Below are positions 46,523-58,640 of a stretch of 64,000 bases of DNA, piece by piece. Position 1 is the first letter of the stretch. Every line of letters begins with the position of its first letter. The notes under the pieces are model-generated. The model made no database searches and was not told the DNA's origin. It worked only from the letters and a program-made list of their open reading frames with translations. The position numbers and the translations under genes are program-made. The DNA lies in NCBI RefSeq assembly GCF_000283155.1, contig NW_004454179.1, positions 12,806,298 through 12,870,297 on the forward strand. The letters run 5' to 3'. The stretch comes from Ceratotherium simum simum (taxonomy: Eukaryota; Chordata; Mammalia; Perissodactyla; Rhinocerotidae).

Positions 46523-46744
46523 CAAGGGTCGGCAAACTTTTTCTATAAAGGGCCATAGAGTCAATATTTAGGCTTTGTGGGCCATGAGGTCTCTGTTGAG
46601 ACTACTCACCTCTACTGGTGTAGCTCAACAGCAGCCCCCAACAATTGGTAGAAGAATGAGTGGGCAGTGTGCCAATAAAACTTTATTTACAAAACCATGT
46701 GGTGGGCCAAACTTGGCCTGTGAGCAGAGGTTTGCCAACCCCTA
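46523..46744 (+). mobile_element. MER1-group hAT-Charlie nonautonomous DNA transposon
   Basis: 222 bp with terminal inverted repeats: GGGTCGGCAAACTTTTTCTA at the left, AGAGGTTTGCCAACCCC at the right. Internal CCAATAAAACTTTATTTACA and GGGCCAAACTTGGCCTGTGA are typical of this family. An 8-bp target duplication TGCTAGAA lies at 46515-46522 and 46745-46752, the expected length for hAT. No transposase is encoded. Confidence 0.88.
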
Positions 46745-47569
46745 TGCTAGAAGATGAGGGCTATCAGGGAGGGTGAGCTGCTCTTGTCATCAGGGGGAGA
46801 TGCTCCAAAACCCTAGGAGAGAAAAGTGGGGACCCCCGGCCCACCTACACTAAATGCTCACAAAGTCTTTGCTGCTTGGATGATTTTTTTCAAGAATCAT
46901 CTTGAAGGCTGTGAGGCCCTTCCAGGACCTTGGGGTTTGGGCATTTGGGCAGGCAGTGGGGAGTGGACAGGAAAAGATCCCTCAGCCTCTGGAAACTGAG
47001 CCCCCACCACTGCGCGTGGAACAACCCAAGCTCATGCCGGCCCCCTTCACCCCCCATAAGCAGGTCTTCCCTTCTCTCTCCAAAGGAAAACGGGAAGTGG
47101 ACCAGAAACGAGCCTGTCTTTTTAAAATAAAAGTCTTTTTAAAGCACGATTTATTTCTCAGGCCCCTGGATCCGCAGAATTAATCCAGTTTCGCTGCTCC
47201 CATCCCAAACTCCCCCCTTTGGAGTGCCTTCTCTCCAACCCACCAAGCAAGCCCTCTCCCAGGGTGGGAAGGACCGACCCCTGCCTCTGCCTCATTACAA
47301 TGAACAGAGGGGAGCCCTGGCTCAGAACCCCGGCCCTCCGGCCAGGAGGCAGACGAGGCTGCTGGCTCAGGGCTGGGAAAACGGAGAGGCAGAGAGACGG
47401 GGTGAAGGAGCGAGAGGCAGGCACAGCCAAATGAGCAGCTGTGACCGACACAAACCAACTGCTTCCTGCCCCTCCCTGCTGTCTCTACCTCCCTCTCCTC
47501 TGGGGACAGAACTAAGGGCCTTACAGAGCAGGGTCACAGGGCCTGGTGGAAAGCGAAGGGTCCCAGACT

Positions 47570-47690
47570 AGGAATCTGCACAACTCGTTTTGCTGAGAAC
47601 TAGCTGTGTGACCTTGGGGAAGTGACTTAACTTCTCTAGGCCTCAATGCTCACATCTGTAAAATTAAGCATTTAGGCCTACTGATCTCCA
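47570..47690 (+). mobile_element. MIR SINE fragment
   Basis: CTAGCTGTGTGACCTTGGGG, AAGTGACTTAACTTCTCTAG and CTCACATCTGTAAAATTAAG, near consensus. Confidence 0.85.
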
Positions 47691-48021
47691 AGGTACGTGA
47701 ACTCTTCCAGAAGAAACCTGCTAGTCTCCAAACACAAGTGCACCACAGCTGAAACAAATCTTTCCAGAGAAACAGACTGCCTTTCCAGGGAAAACTACTT
47801 GAGTGTGCACTCAGTAAATGGAAACTCAAGTGAAAAAAGCAAACAATTCAGGACGCATAGACGGCAGAGAACTGAGGCAAGAATTTTTTTTAAATCTTGT
47901 CTCTTCTGCTTACTCTGCCACTTAGCTCACCGATTCTGGGGCATTTAGCAAATCTCTGAGCCTCTTTTTACTTCTGTAAAATGGGGCTAAAAATACCTAC
48001 CTTGTCTTTTTCATAGGGTTG

Positions 48022-48462
48022 GTTTTTTTTGTTTGTTGGTTTTTTAAAGTTTTTTTTTTTTAATTTTTTCCCCAAAGCCCCAGTAGATAGTTGTATGTGA
48101 TAGCTTCACATCCTTCTAGTTTCTGTATGTGGAACTCGGACTCAGCATGGGTAGAGAAGTGGTGCGTCGGTGCGCGCCCGGGATCCCAACCCCAGCCGCC
48201 AGTAGTGAAGCGCGCGTACTTAACCACTAAGCCACGGTGCCGGCCCCTGTTTGTTTTTTTATTTTTTCATTTTTCACTTTTGGTGAGGAAGATTGGCCTT
48301 GAGCTAACATCCACGCCCATATTCCTCTACTTTATATGGGACACCGCCACATCATGGCTTGACAAGCAGAGCGTCAGTCCACGCCTGGGATTCGAACCTG
48401 CGAACCCCAGGCCGCTGAAGTGGCACGCGTGAACTTAACCACTACACCACCAGGCTGGCCCT
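48022..48462 (-). mobile_element. ERE-type SINE (outer), itself interrupted
   Basis: Reverse copy: poly-T at the left, TGAGCTAACATCCACGCCCA module, TATATGGGACACCGCCACAT and a GGCTGGCC head near 48459. A 9-bp target duplication ATAGGGTTG lies at 48013-48021 and 48463-48471. A second ERE sits in its T-rich end. Confidence 0.85.
48038..48247 (-). mobile_element. ERE-type SINE (inner), inserted in the outer ERE
   Basis: Reverse copy of the short-tail subtype: poly-T, CCCCAAAGCCCCAGTAGATA, GTGCGTCGGTGCGCGCCCGG and a GGTGCCGGCCCC head. The T-rich target duplication TGTTTGTT lies at 48030-48037 and 48248-48255, inside the outer element's poly-T. Confidence 0.85.
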
Positions 48463-49604
48463 ATAGGGTTGTTTTAAAAGTGAAATGGCCTAATGCCTGT
48501 GGGAGGTTTTGGAGGGGTAGGAATTAGGCCTCTGGGACACAGAAGGGGAGCGGGTAATAGGGACAAAGCTGGTGACTAAAGCAGTGTGTGCCTGGGAGAC
48601 AGGAGGCAAGGAGACAGGGTCCCTCCCTTGGCCATCCCACAGCACTCACGTCCCTGCCCCGCCATTCCTCCTGGCTTGCAAGAACAGCAAGATTCCAGGC
48701 TCAGAGAAAACCAGGTACCTGCAGGTCCTGGCCAAACACTGTGACCTGAGGACACTGAGATGCCGACCCTGATTCTTATCAGGTCCAGGTGATGATGAGA
48801 AATCAAAGAACAATACTCCAGCTGCCCCTGCCTTTAAGAAAGTTCCCCCAAACACAAATACACCAAGTACCACAAAAAACACACCTGGATAGACTTACGT
48901 TAGGAAAGGGACTCTTATTGGTTCGTAATAAACTCTCTTTTAGCCTTGCATAACTCCAGAGCAGTGAGAATTGGGTTCAGTTTACCCAAATCTAGTCTCA
49001 AACCATGTTTCCAGGAATCCTTCCCTGGTGTAAAGCAAGTCCCACCCATGCAAACTAATAAATCCAGAGTGGGCTGCAAGCCCAGGTGGGAGAGACAGGA
49101 GCGAGAACATCCAACAGCACAAAGTCCTCGGAGAACGAAAGCAAACCAAGGGCTCACGGGGACCAGGGCAGGGTCACCCGCCTTATCGGCTTACACAGCC
49201 CCCGCCCTGGGCTCCTGGGAGGGGAGGAGATGCAGGGACCCTGCCAGGGGCCCTGAATGGAATGCACACCCCCCCATCTTCTGCATGTCTTTCCGTTCTT
49301 CGATATCTCAGCACACTGGAGCAGTCAAGACCTCTCCCTCTCTGGGAATTCTATTGTTGTTACCTCACTGCAGCCTTGAACTGGTTTCTAAATATCTGCT
49401 GTATTCTAGTCTTTTCTCTCCTTTTGTACAACTAAACTTTGCACAGGGCTAGATTTCCTAGGTTTCCTATAGACTCCCCATGTTTCCTTGCTTTTTTGAC
49501 TAGGCCACCAGGAAACTCAGCCATTGCTTTCAGGCATCAACTAATTAGGACCTAACAGCTGCTAGCCCTGTTATTTAATAGCAGTCATAGAAGGAGCTCC
49601 TTTT

Positions 49605-49817
49605 GGGCCGGCCCCGTGGCTTAGCGGTTAAGTGCGTGCGCTCCGCTGCCGGCGGCCCGGGTTCGGATCCCGGGTGCGCACTGAGGCACCACTCCTCCAG
49701 CCATGCTGAGGCCGCGTCCCACATACAGCAACTAGAAGGATGTGCAGCTATGACAGACAACTATGTACTGGGGCTTTGGGGTAAAAATAAATAAATAAAA
49801 CCTTTAAAAAAAAAAAA
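49605..49817 (+). mobile_element. ERE-type SINE, youngest-looking copy
   Basis: GGGCCGGCCCCGTGGCTTAG head, B box GGTTCGGATCC, TGTACTGGGGCTTTGGGGTA module, then AATAAATAAATAAAACC and an A tail. A perfect 16-bp target duplication AGAAGGAGCTCCTTTT lies at 49589-49604 and 49818-49833. Confidence 0.95.
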
Positions 49818-50371
49818 AGAAGGAGCTCCTTTTCCATGAGTAGAGCATACATCTTGTTGCAGGCGCTGTACTGTCACAGGCACAAAGTAGCTCAAATCTT
49901 TACAGCAGCCCTACAGGGCTAACAGTCCTTCACAAAGAAGTAGTTCCTTTACAAAGAAGGAGGTTGGCTTACAGGATATATTCACTTTAGGGGGGCCTGA
50001 AATAGGTCCTCATCTCAGAGCAGCAGAAAGAGAGGCAAAACAGTGAGAGTGACAATGAATGCCATCTGGGAAAAGCATGGCATGGGTTAAGATGGCTAAG
50101 ACAGAGGACAAGCAATAGTCCCAACATGACTTCCAACCGAAAGTCACACGGACAGAAGTGTGGAAGGGTACCGCTGTGAGGGGCGTGAACTGCTGCTCAC
50201 GTGGGCAACTCTGTGCAGCTTGCTCCAGGGTTAGCAGCAGCCTCCGGCTTGTCGTAAATACCTGTGGCATGAAAAAAATCATGCCCTTGGACTGGACAGG
50301 TGAGGGGTTAATGCTGCTACAGTAGCAGCTCAGACCCCTGGCCCTGCCTCCTGCACTCACAGCCTCCACGG

Positions 50372-50530
50372 CAGGGCTGGCTTCAGGTGGGTGTGATCAG
50401 GGCAGCTGCTCAGGGCTCCACGCTTAGAAGGGCCCTGCACTTGGTGTAACGCTCTTCTGCCCCCCATTGGAAATCTTTAATAATTTATGAACAAGAAGCC
50501 CTGTAAATTATGTATCTGGTCCTGCCCAAG
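50372..50530. mobile_element. Possible old nonautonomous DNA transposon
   Basis: The ends CAGGGCTGGC and GGTCCTGCCC could be decayed terminal inverted repeats. The internal GGGCCCTGCACTTGG and GCCCTGTAAATTATGTA recall an hAT-like family. Assignment is tentative. Confidence 0.35.
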
Positions 50531-50824
50531 GCCTGCGGGTTCTGGGCCACAGAATTCTGAGCTAAATAAATAGAAGTACTCCAGAAGAAACTCAGGATGG
50601 CTGAATTTCTGATGGATATCATCTTAAAGACAGAAGGCAAATCCTAAATGGGAAGACAGGCTATTGTTTGTCCCAGGTCCCCTCCCCCCAACATCTCTGG
50701 CTTCTTGGTGGTACCCCAAAGGCTGGAAGGAGCATGTGGGGACTCAAGACCAGAGAAGGGAAGAAATTGGCCTAAGAACACACAGAAAGTGAGTGGAGGG
50801 CTGGGGCTAGAACAGTTACACCAG

Positions 50825-51000
50825 CTCCCACTTTCTTAACACTCATGCTTGCCACTGTGCTAAACATCTCATGAGCACCATCTAATTTAATCCTTACGAC
50901 AATCTGTATCTCACAGATGCAGAAAGTGAGGCTCAGGAAAGTTCTGGTTCTTCCCAAGGCCCCACAGCGAGGAAGTGATGGGCCAGACTTGAGCCCAGGC
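50825..51000 (-). mobile_element. MIR SINE
   Basis: CATCTAATTTAATCCTTACG, ACAGATGCAGAAAGTGAGGC, TCAGGAAAGTTCTGGTTCTT and GACTTGAGCCCAGGC. Confidence 0.8.
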
Positions 51001-53419
51001 ATGCTGGCCAGGAAGTGGGAACAAAAGGGCCTAAAAAGGGGACTTCGTTCTCTGGATCCTCCCTTGCCCTTGGCCAAGGGAGGCTCATTTATTTCTTCTG
51101 AGCTTCTCTTTGTGAATGCAGCCATATTCCTATTTATTTTGCTCTCAGTAAGAAGGGGCCTGCCTCCTTCCCCAGGAGCTGCCTTTCCGAGAATCCAGGG
51201 TCCAAGTGGGGGCAGCCCAACCCGGGGCAGGAATGCTCTGCTGACCTGCTGGCCGCTGAGCTATGCAGTCAGAGAACAATCAGTTCCCCTGCTCAGGTGG
51301 GGAGTGGGGTGGGGTAGGGGGCTGAGGCTGGAGCCATTCCATGGCCCCTTAGGGACCAAGTCTAAGGGCGCCCACCTAGGCCACGGCTGGGGCCAGCAGA
51401 GACAGCCCAGCCCACGTGGGTGTGGGCGGAGAGGGCCAGGATGCCCCCGGGAGCACTGCAGCTGCCCAGAGGGGGCTGCCCCGGCAGGGAGTGGCGGGCA
51501 GGTCCACCACTCTCCTTCCACCCTGCTGAAAAGACCCAAAGCTTCCTGGTTAAGGACAGGAGCTGTGGTTAGTCAGAGGCACTGAGGGCGGACAGAGGGG
51601 TGCTGGGTGGGGAGGTCGGTGGGGTTCTGAGCCTCTGTTCTCACAGCTGCTGCCTGATCCTACAGCAGCCCCTTGGGTCGCAGCCTCCTCCTCAGTTCTC
51701 AGGTTCTCACCTCTTCCCATGCCGGGGCGTTGGTGTGTAGAGAAGAGACAAACTCAACACTGTTCAGAGTTCCGGGATCCCAGCCACTCCCCTCCCTGGG
51801 GTGGTCTGCCTTGGTGGTCCTCCCCCACTTACTGGGATATCCCCCCTCCAATACCCCCACCCACCAGCTCCCCCACCCAAAGCCGGTATCTCAGCAGAAA
51901 CAGGGGCCAGTGAAGCAGGATAAAGTGAGCAGCCGCTGGGTCTCCAGCCCCCCCAGCTTCCCAGCCCATCTCCCTCCCTGGCTCAGTCTCCACAAGAGCA
52001 GGAGTGAATGATGGAGTCAACAGCAATGGACCCAGGACCGACATTCCCATCCCAGGACGACAAGAAGCAGAATGTTTTGTTTTCTCCAGGCTGGACTCTT
52101 GCTATCAGATTATCAATGAATCAACCACCAACTATTTAATGAGCATCTACCACGTGCACAGCTGGGGGCCCCTGGCCATGACCAACTCATTCCCCACCGT
52201 CTGTCTCCAAGCTTCGGAGACGGGGCACAAATATTTACGACCAGACACTTTCCCAGGCGTTCCTGTCTGCGTCAAGAGTCAGGTAGGTTTGGGGGAGTCA
52301 GTGTGGTTCCCTCATCCACCTGCCTGGCACTGCTGGGGCTACCACTCAAGTGCACCCTCACTCCACAAGGCAGGCCCGACTGGATGGCAGGCTGGGGCCA
52401 GGCACAGCAGGCTGGGCCCTGGGCGGGTGGTCCGGGTAGGAGATGCAGCAGGGCTGAGCCGGAAGGCCTTGAATCTGTAACTGGAGCCCGCCTCTGGGGC
52501 AGGGCTCGAATGCTGCCGCTGACATCTGGCTGGACACTGCCATTGACTGGAGCAGGAAGGGGGTGGCAATGAGGGGGCAGAGGGTAGGGACAGAGTTCAC
52601 TCCTGAACTGAGGTTGCGGCTCACCCACTCGTCAAGGGTTGCCGACCTCCGTTATCTTGCCCTAGGCAGGATATCTGTATTGTTCGCTGACAGTGTCAAC
52701 TGGCTCCAGAATGTTGGGTTGGTTCTGTAATCTTAGCAAGTGTCTGGCACACAGTAGGTGCTAACTCAAAATCTGTTATGAGTCTCTCCAATCAGATCTG
52801 ACCCTTCAGGGTCTTAACCCTGTCATCATCCTCACAGCCCCCTGAGCACAGTAGGTGGTGCCCAATAAATCCTCAGTGGCTGAGGGAAGGATGCACACCC
52901 ATTGCGCTCAGTCCGAAGGGTTTCTTGGGGAAACTGAAGCCTGGCTCACCCCACTGCCCCAGGGCCTTCTTGGCACCCACAGCCCTGCACTCTGTCTAGT
53001 CCAGGTTTTGCCTCTGGAGCCACACACAGGTCCTCTCAGGCAGGGAAAGACCCTGAGCCTAGCTTGTGCCGGGCAGAGTGGCTCACGGGCAGGTCCCCAA
53101 GCCCGGCAGAAGACCTCTGGAAGGCTGCTGGCTTCCAGCATCTGCTGTAAAACTCTTCAAAGAGATTTTTTAAAAAAACTTATCCATAACCAATATGGTC
53201 TATGGCAAGATGGATGTTGCAGGAAATGGGAGTCTGAGCAAGAACAACTGGCTTATCTACAACGCCTGGTGGGAGCAGGGCTCAGCAGCGCTTGGAGGAG
53301 CCCCCGTGATGTGTGCCGGAGCCCCTGGGCCTCTCCTCTCCCCATCCCTCCCCTGCTCTGCGCGGGTCTGGACCAATCCCCTGAGCTCTCAGATGCCACG
53401 TAAACAGAGCAGTGTGGGT

Positions 53420-53456
53420 CTGTGTGTGTGTATGTGAGCACACACACACACATACA
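53420..53456. repeat. TG/CA imperfect palindrome
   Basis: A TGTGTGTGTGTATGTG run is directly followed, after AG, by CACACACACACACATAC. The two arms are nearly reverse complements with almost no loop, so the site can form a hairpin or cruciform or adopt Z-DNA. Confidence 0.8.
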
Positions 53457-55989
53457 TCACTGCCTGGGAAATCCCCACATCTGGCTCTCATGTGACCGAG
53501 CTATGCCCAGAAAGCCACAGCTGGGAGGGCCTGGAGGGTCAGGGTCAGGAGTGTGTGAGCTCTCCGGGGAGCACGGAGTTAACCCTTTGGCACCACAGCA
53601 GAGGGTTTCTGGCTAATGCTGAGCTTCCACCCTGGGGAGAAGCCAGGAAGGAGACCAGTGCTCAGAAGGCCCTGGCCTGGCTCACTGCACAAGTGTGGGT
53701 CCCCCTGGTCTTCACCTGCGAAAGGGCTGCTCTTTCTCTGTCCTGTCAGTTCTGGTCAACCATCAGCCACTGGGGAGACCACTGCCTGGAGATTTCTCTC
53801 CTAATGGACCAGCCTGTTACTCAGATATTTAACAAGCACCTCCCAGCGCCAGGCCCTGGAGTAGAAGTCAGGATTCATGCCCTCCTTGCACAGGCATGTG
53901 TCCCCCAGGAGCCCTCTGGAAGCCAGAGTCCTCCTAACGATAAGGAAAGGGTCAGAGGCAGCTTTTGGGACAAGCTCTCTCCAACCCAGGCACATGTATT
54001 AATTTTACAGTTAGAACTTTTTAAGCTTCAAGAACTTGAGCAAACAAGTGGCCATCTGCAACAGTCTCTCTGAAACAGCACCCAGGAGGGACTCTGTGCC
54101 TCAGCCCAGCAGAGAAGACGTGGCCCACTCAGACAGCTAATGCTGAGACTGAGCAGGCGTCCTCTGTAGGCTGCTCTCCCTCTCCTCCCGGCTGACTCAT
54201 CAAAAAGCCTCAGTGACCAGGAGTGGAAAGCCTTGCTCCGCACCCCGGGCTGGGCTGTGCGCCTCCCCTGAGGCTGCCTCTCACTCTGTCCCACCCCCAC
54301 CGTATCATCACTGCTGCTTAATTTCCTACCTCCCGGACCCACTGAGGGTCCTGAGGACAACGACCTCATCGGATCCATCTCGGTGTCCCTTGGCTTCTGC
54401 TGCAGGGCCTGGCAGGAGGAGGTCCTTGGATGGTCACTGGACCAATCTACCAGACAGCCATGGCCAGTGAGGCAGCTGCAGGTCTGGCAGGAGCTGTCTA
54501 GTCCTACAAGGGAAGTCTAGTACCAGCGTCCATTCAGAAACTTGCTGCCCATCAATTCGGCCCTCAAGGGGTCCCCCTCCCCCCGGAGAGCTGCCACCAG
54601 TGTCGACTGAGCTGTGGGCTAAGAGCAGAGAGAGCAACCGAGGTCATGAAGAAGCTGGGGGAAGGGCCCTCTCAATCAGAACCCTGCGATCAAACGCAAA
54701 TGAGAACTGATGGAGGGCTCTCGGAGCCACTAGGCTCCAGGGAGGGACGGTGTACGGCAGCGGGCCGGCAGACCAGGAGAAGGACTTGTCCCACCCTGAA
54801 AGATCTGGGACGAGGAGCATTAATGTCTGCATGTTTGCAAGGTTTCCCCGGGGGGCCGCTGCCAACATACAAAGACAGTCTTAGTTTGGTCTCTTGTCAC
54901 GAGCCTGTGATCACAGCTTCACGAGGACCTCGCCCTCCTGCCAGGAACAGTTATGCACCCAACCCTGACCCTGATCCAACACTTGGGGAACCTAAGGTGG
55001 TCCAGGGCTGAGCTGAGGAGATCCTGGAGAACGGAGAAAGGCAGCCCCCAGACACCTGCAGGGGCTTCTCCGACAACAGGCCCCCATTAGCCAGAAGATC
55101 ATAAAGAGGTGGCGGCTCTTCCTTCTGAACACAGGGAAGGGAGGGGACTTTGTGACACGGCCCAGTTTTCTTGGTACAAGACTCCAGCTCTAACAGGAAC
55201 AAAATACATCTTTGTACCAGCTGTTTGGGTCACACGCAGCAATGACAAGATCCAGGGGGCAAAGCATAAAGAGTTGGGGAAAAAAACACTTTTTTCCCTG
55301 CAAACTTCTAAGTTTTACTGAAACTTTGGAAAATTTTTCTTTGCCTTCACATTTCAAAACCGACCAATCATACCACGAGACAACTAAGTTACACACGCCA
55401 CATTTCTGTTTCTAAACAAAGTAACTTTAGATCAGAAAAAGGTGCTAAAACAATAAGTAATGCACATTTCCCCCAGATCTTTGTTTTTCCACTGGCTTCG
55501 TCATTACTGGAAATGTTTCCTCTTCTGTCACATGTCTATAAACCAAAAAGCCGAAGTGAAGAACAAGCTCTTTTCTGGCTGAAGGCCACAGTGGGAAGCA
55601 TTTCTTTGCTGGACCACAATGTGGGCATTTCCTCCCCCAAGAAGAAAACCCTGTGGAACTACAAGGCAGCTGGAGTCTCGTCACTGCCTCCTAAGGAGGC
55701 CAGAAGGGAGGTCAGCGGCTGGGCAGGCCCCTTAGATAGCCATTCTCCCAGGCTGCGAATGCTGGGCCAGGGTTTCAGCGATAAGAGACTTAGAATCCTG
55801 TCCTCTGACTGGTCTCCCTGTCCCACGTTTGCCCAGCCTCCAACTTGGGCGACAACTGAATGCATCTTCCAGGAGCAGCCCCATTTAGTAGGAGTCCATC
55901 ATGGGGACTCCAATCCTTCCCCCACCTCACTGCCTGTCTACCTTGAACACCGCCATCAACCCACATGGATGACCCACCCCAAATTCAAC

Positions 55990-56130
55990 CCTGGCTTCAT
56001 CTCAGAATCCCTGGGGAGCCTGTCAATAATGCCAATTCCTGGGTGCCACCTCCAGAGATGCTGATTCAGTAGGTCTGGGTAGGGCCAGGGAACCTGTGCT
56101 TCAGTAAGCAGCCTCAGGATTCTGAAGCAC
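55990..56130. mobile_element. MER5A-like hAT-Charlie fragment
   Basis: CAGAATCCCTGGGGAGCCTG, CAATTCCTGGGTGCCACCTC and GCTGATTCAGTAGGTCTGGG match the central part of MER5A. Confidence 0.8.
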
Positions 56131-57759
56131 CCCTCCGGCCTTTGCACATGCTGTTCCCTTCCAGACCACCTTTCTATTTTCCCAGCAGGAGAAGCTGGGT
56201 GATAGGAGCGAGGAAGCAGAGAGAAGTTAAGCAAGCAGGGCCGAGCGAATCAAGACTATCAGCTAGTTGGGAGTGAGATGCCTGATTCCAGGATTTGGGG
56301 ACCCTCCCCTCCCCCGTCCCTGCTTCATGTGTCCAGGCCAGTAGGGCAGTGGGGCCACACTGTCTCTGGTGGGAGAGTTGTGGCACAGCCGCATACATGA
56401 GCAGCACATTCACTTTCTCCATCACATCACTGCCACATGGCTGGCTGCAGAGCTGCCAAATCAATCAGCCCCCTTTCATTTGTAATTAGTTAGCTTTGAA
56501 CTCCAGGAGTGACAGAGGCTGAGGACCCAGAGCCACGAAAATAAAAATTGTTCACAAACACCAGCCTGGGTGAGATGCGCCAGAAGGCGATGCCTTCACG
56601 AGACATGTGTGCTCTGGAACAGGCCGTTGGAGGGTGCCAGGAACATCTCGGCCATGTTCGCTGAGCAGCCTGGGGCTTTCCCTCTGAGGATAGGAGGCTT
56701 GGGCAGACAGAAAGCCTTGGAAATTGCTTTGAAGAGCCTTGCGGACACACTCTCCACGGCTTCCTTTCCAGACTCATCTCCTGCCATCCCCCTCCCCGGC
56801 TTTCTCTTCACTCCTGTTAGGCTGGACACCTCTCCTTCCCTCAAATTTCTCAAACTCATTCCAGCCTCCAAGTCCTCGCTCATGCCCGGCCCTCCCACCA
56901 AGGACACCTGCCCAGCCCTCTGCTCATCTCAATCTCTTCCATCCTCCCAGACACATCTCCAGCCTCTCCCATCTTGGCTAGCCCCACCCCCCTTCTACTT
57001 GACACCCACAGCTTGTGGATCACAACCCATCCTGCCTTGTGTTCATTTATGAAGCCCTCATAAGATCTTGCTTTCTCAGTTGAGCTGTGAGCTCCATGGG
57101 GCCAGGGAGAGAAATGAAAGCCTCAGGAACCCTGCACTCTAGAGCGGAGTGAAGGCTGCTGCCATGTGCTTTGTCTCTGTCCCTGTCCCCCTGTGGCTGG
57201 TGAGCAGGGCAGGCCTGGGGCCAAGAGAGCCCAGCTCTGCTCTATGTCCTATCGGAGCATTCATCTTGGGGGAAGACGGGCACCAGAGGCCTTACAGACC
57301 TGCTCTCTCTGCTTCACGATAGCCCTCCTCACACCTCCACCTCCTTCCAGGGCTTGGTGGGAGTGTGATGAGCAGGAAACCAGGTTCTGCCCACCCCTCA
57401 CCTTGGGCAGGCAGCAGCCCCTCTCCTAGCTGCTTCATCTATAAAAGGAGGAGGGTAGACTAACTTTTACAGTGGCCAGTACTTCTGGGCGGGTTTTGCT
57501 TTAAGCAGATCCACTTTATCAAAAACCAAACTCATACAAAGAGAAACGAAGGGGATATTAGTCATATACTGCAAAGGGACCCTCTACCCAATGAAGAATC
57601 ACTTGTGACCAGTGGGTTCCCTCTAGAAACCTCAAGGGAGGCGGCCTGTCCCAAGAGAACCCCCTCCCAGTCTATGGAACCTCCTGCTAGAGGTCTTCAG
57701 AGCCCCAGTTCTGGTCACCTGTGGATCCCTTGGGCCTTGGCTCAGGAAGGAACAGACTT

Positions 57760-57930
57760 CAATGGAAAGAGGTTTGGATCAGAAGGACCAGATTTGAATC
57801 CTGTGCCTACCTGGCTAGGCGACCTTGGGCAAGTCTACCTTTCTTGGTCTACAAAGTGGGGACAAGACTACCTGCCGGGTTGTTGTGAGGCTTACTGACA
57901 ATTATGTGATGGTGCATACTCCGCCTTCCC
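57760..57930 (+). mobile_element. MIR SINE
   Basis: CCAGATTTGAATCCTGTGCC, TAGGCGACCTTGGGCAAGTC and GGGTTGTTGTGAGGCTTACT. Confidence 0.8.
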
Positions 57931-58029
57931 CCATCTGACTGAGGAGTCGCTCCTGGAGGACAAATGCCAAAGCCAGTGGTCTCTTACGCGTGAGAGCAGG
58001 ACAGCTATAGTCCTATTCAGAATAGAACT

Positions 58030-58260
58030 AGCTTAACCCTTAGTGAGTGTATACGGCACCAGGCACAGTGCTGGAGTTAACACTGCATATGTATTAACTT
58101 GTACTCAAGCCTCAAACAACCTGCTGAAGTGCTGTCATCACCCCCATTTCACAGATGAGGAAACTGAGGCACAGGGAAGTTAAGGACTTGCCCAAGACCG
58201 CAGAGCCGAGACATGAACGAGGTATTCTGGCTCCATAGTCCGTGGTCTTAACTCTACAGA
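58030..58260 (-). mobile_element. MIR SINE, well preserved
   Basis: CCCCATTTCACAGATGAGGA, AACTGAGGCACAGGGAAGTT and AAGGACTTGCCCAAGACCGC. Confidence 0.88.
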
Positions 58261-58424
58261 ATATTCCGCCATGGCCAAGTCTAGGTCTCGTCTCTTCTGG
58301 GGCCAGGCCCAGGGCTCAAAGAATGGAAATCAACACTTTAAGTGGGTCTTTTTACTCTCAAACCAAAGGTAAGACCAACTTCTCCTCTCCTTTCAGACTC
58401 TATCAATAATTACAATGACAAAAT

Positions 58425-58640
58425 GCAGCTACTATTATTGGGAGCTTGCTACGTGCCAGGCCCTCTGCTAATTCAATCCTTACATTGAACTGAGGCAGCC
58501 ACTCTCTTTACCCCCATTTTCCATACAGAGGCATGAAAGTCAGAGGTTAAATAACATGCCTGTCACAGAGCAAACACATGGGAGAACCGGGGTTCAAATC
58601 CTGTCTCTCTGACGCCAAAACCTAAACTCTTAACTCCAAG
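58425..58640 (-). mobile_element. MIR SINE
   Basis: GCTACGTGCCAGGCCCTCTG, CAGAGGCATGAAAGTCAGAG, GTTAAATAACATGCCTGTCA and CCGGGGTTCAAATCCTGTCT. Confidence 0.78.

Larger units (their letters stand above)
47905..48500 (+). mobile_element. MIR SINE split by two nested EREs
   Basis: Left part ends TCTGTAAAATGGGGCTAAAA, then ACCTTGTCTTTTTCATAGGG. Right part resumes at 48472 with TTTTAAAAGTGAAATGGCCT. Both belong to one MIR core interrupted at ATAGGGTTG. Confidence 0.75.

Noticed and set aside
50917..51585. 222-codon open frame on the plus strand
   Set aside because: Longest plus-strand frame, but it begins in a MIR, crosses GC-rich sequence, has no recognisable domain and lies antisense inside an intron. 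Probably chance.
53492..54073. 193-codon open frame on the plus strand
   Set aside because: No family resemblance, no splice or promoter context; intronic chance frame.
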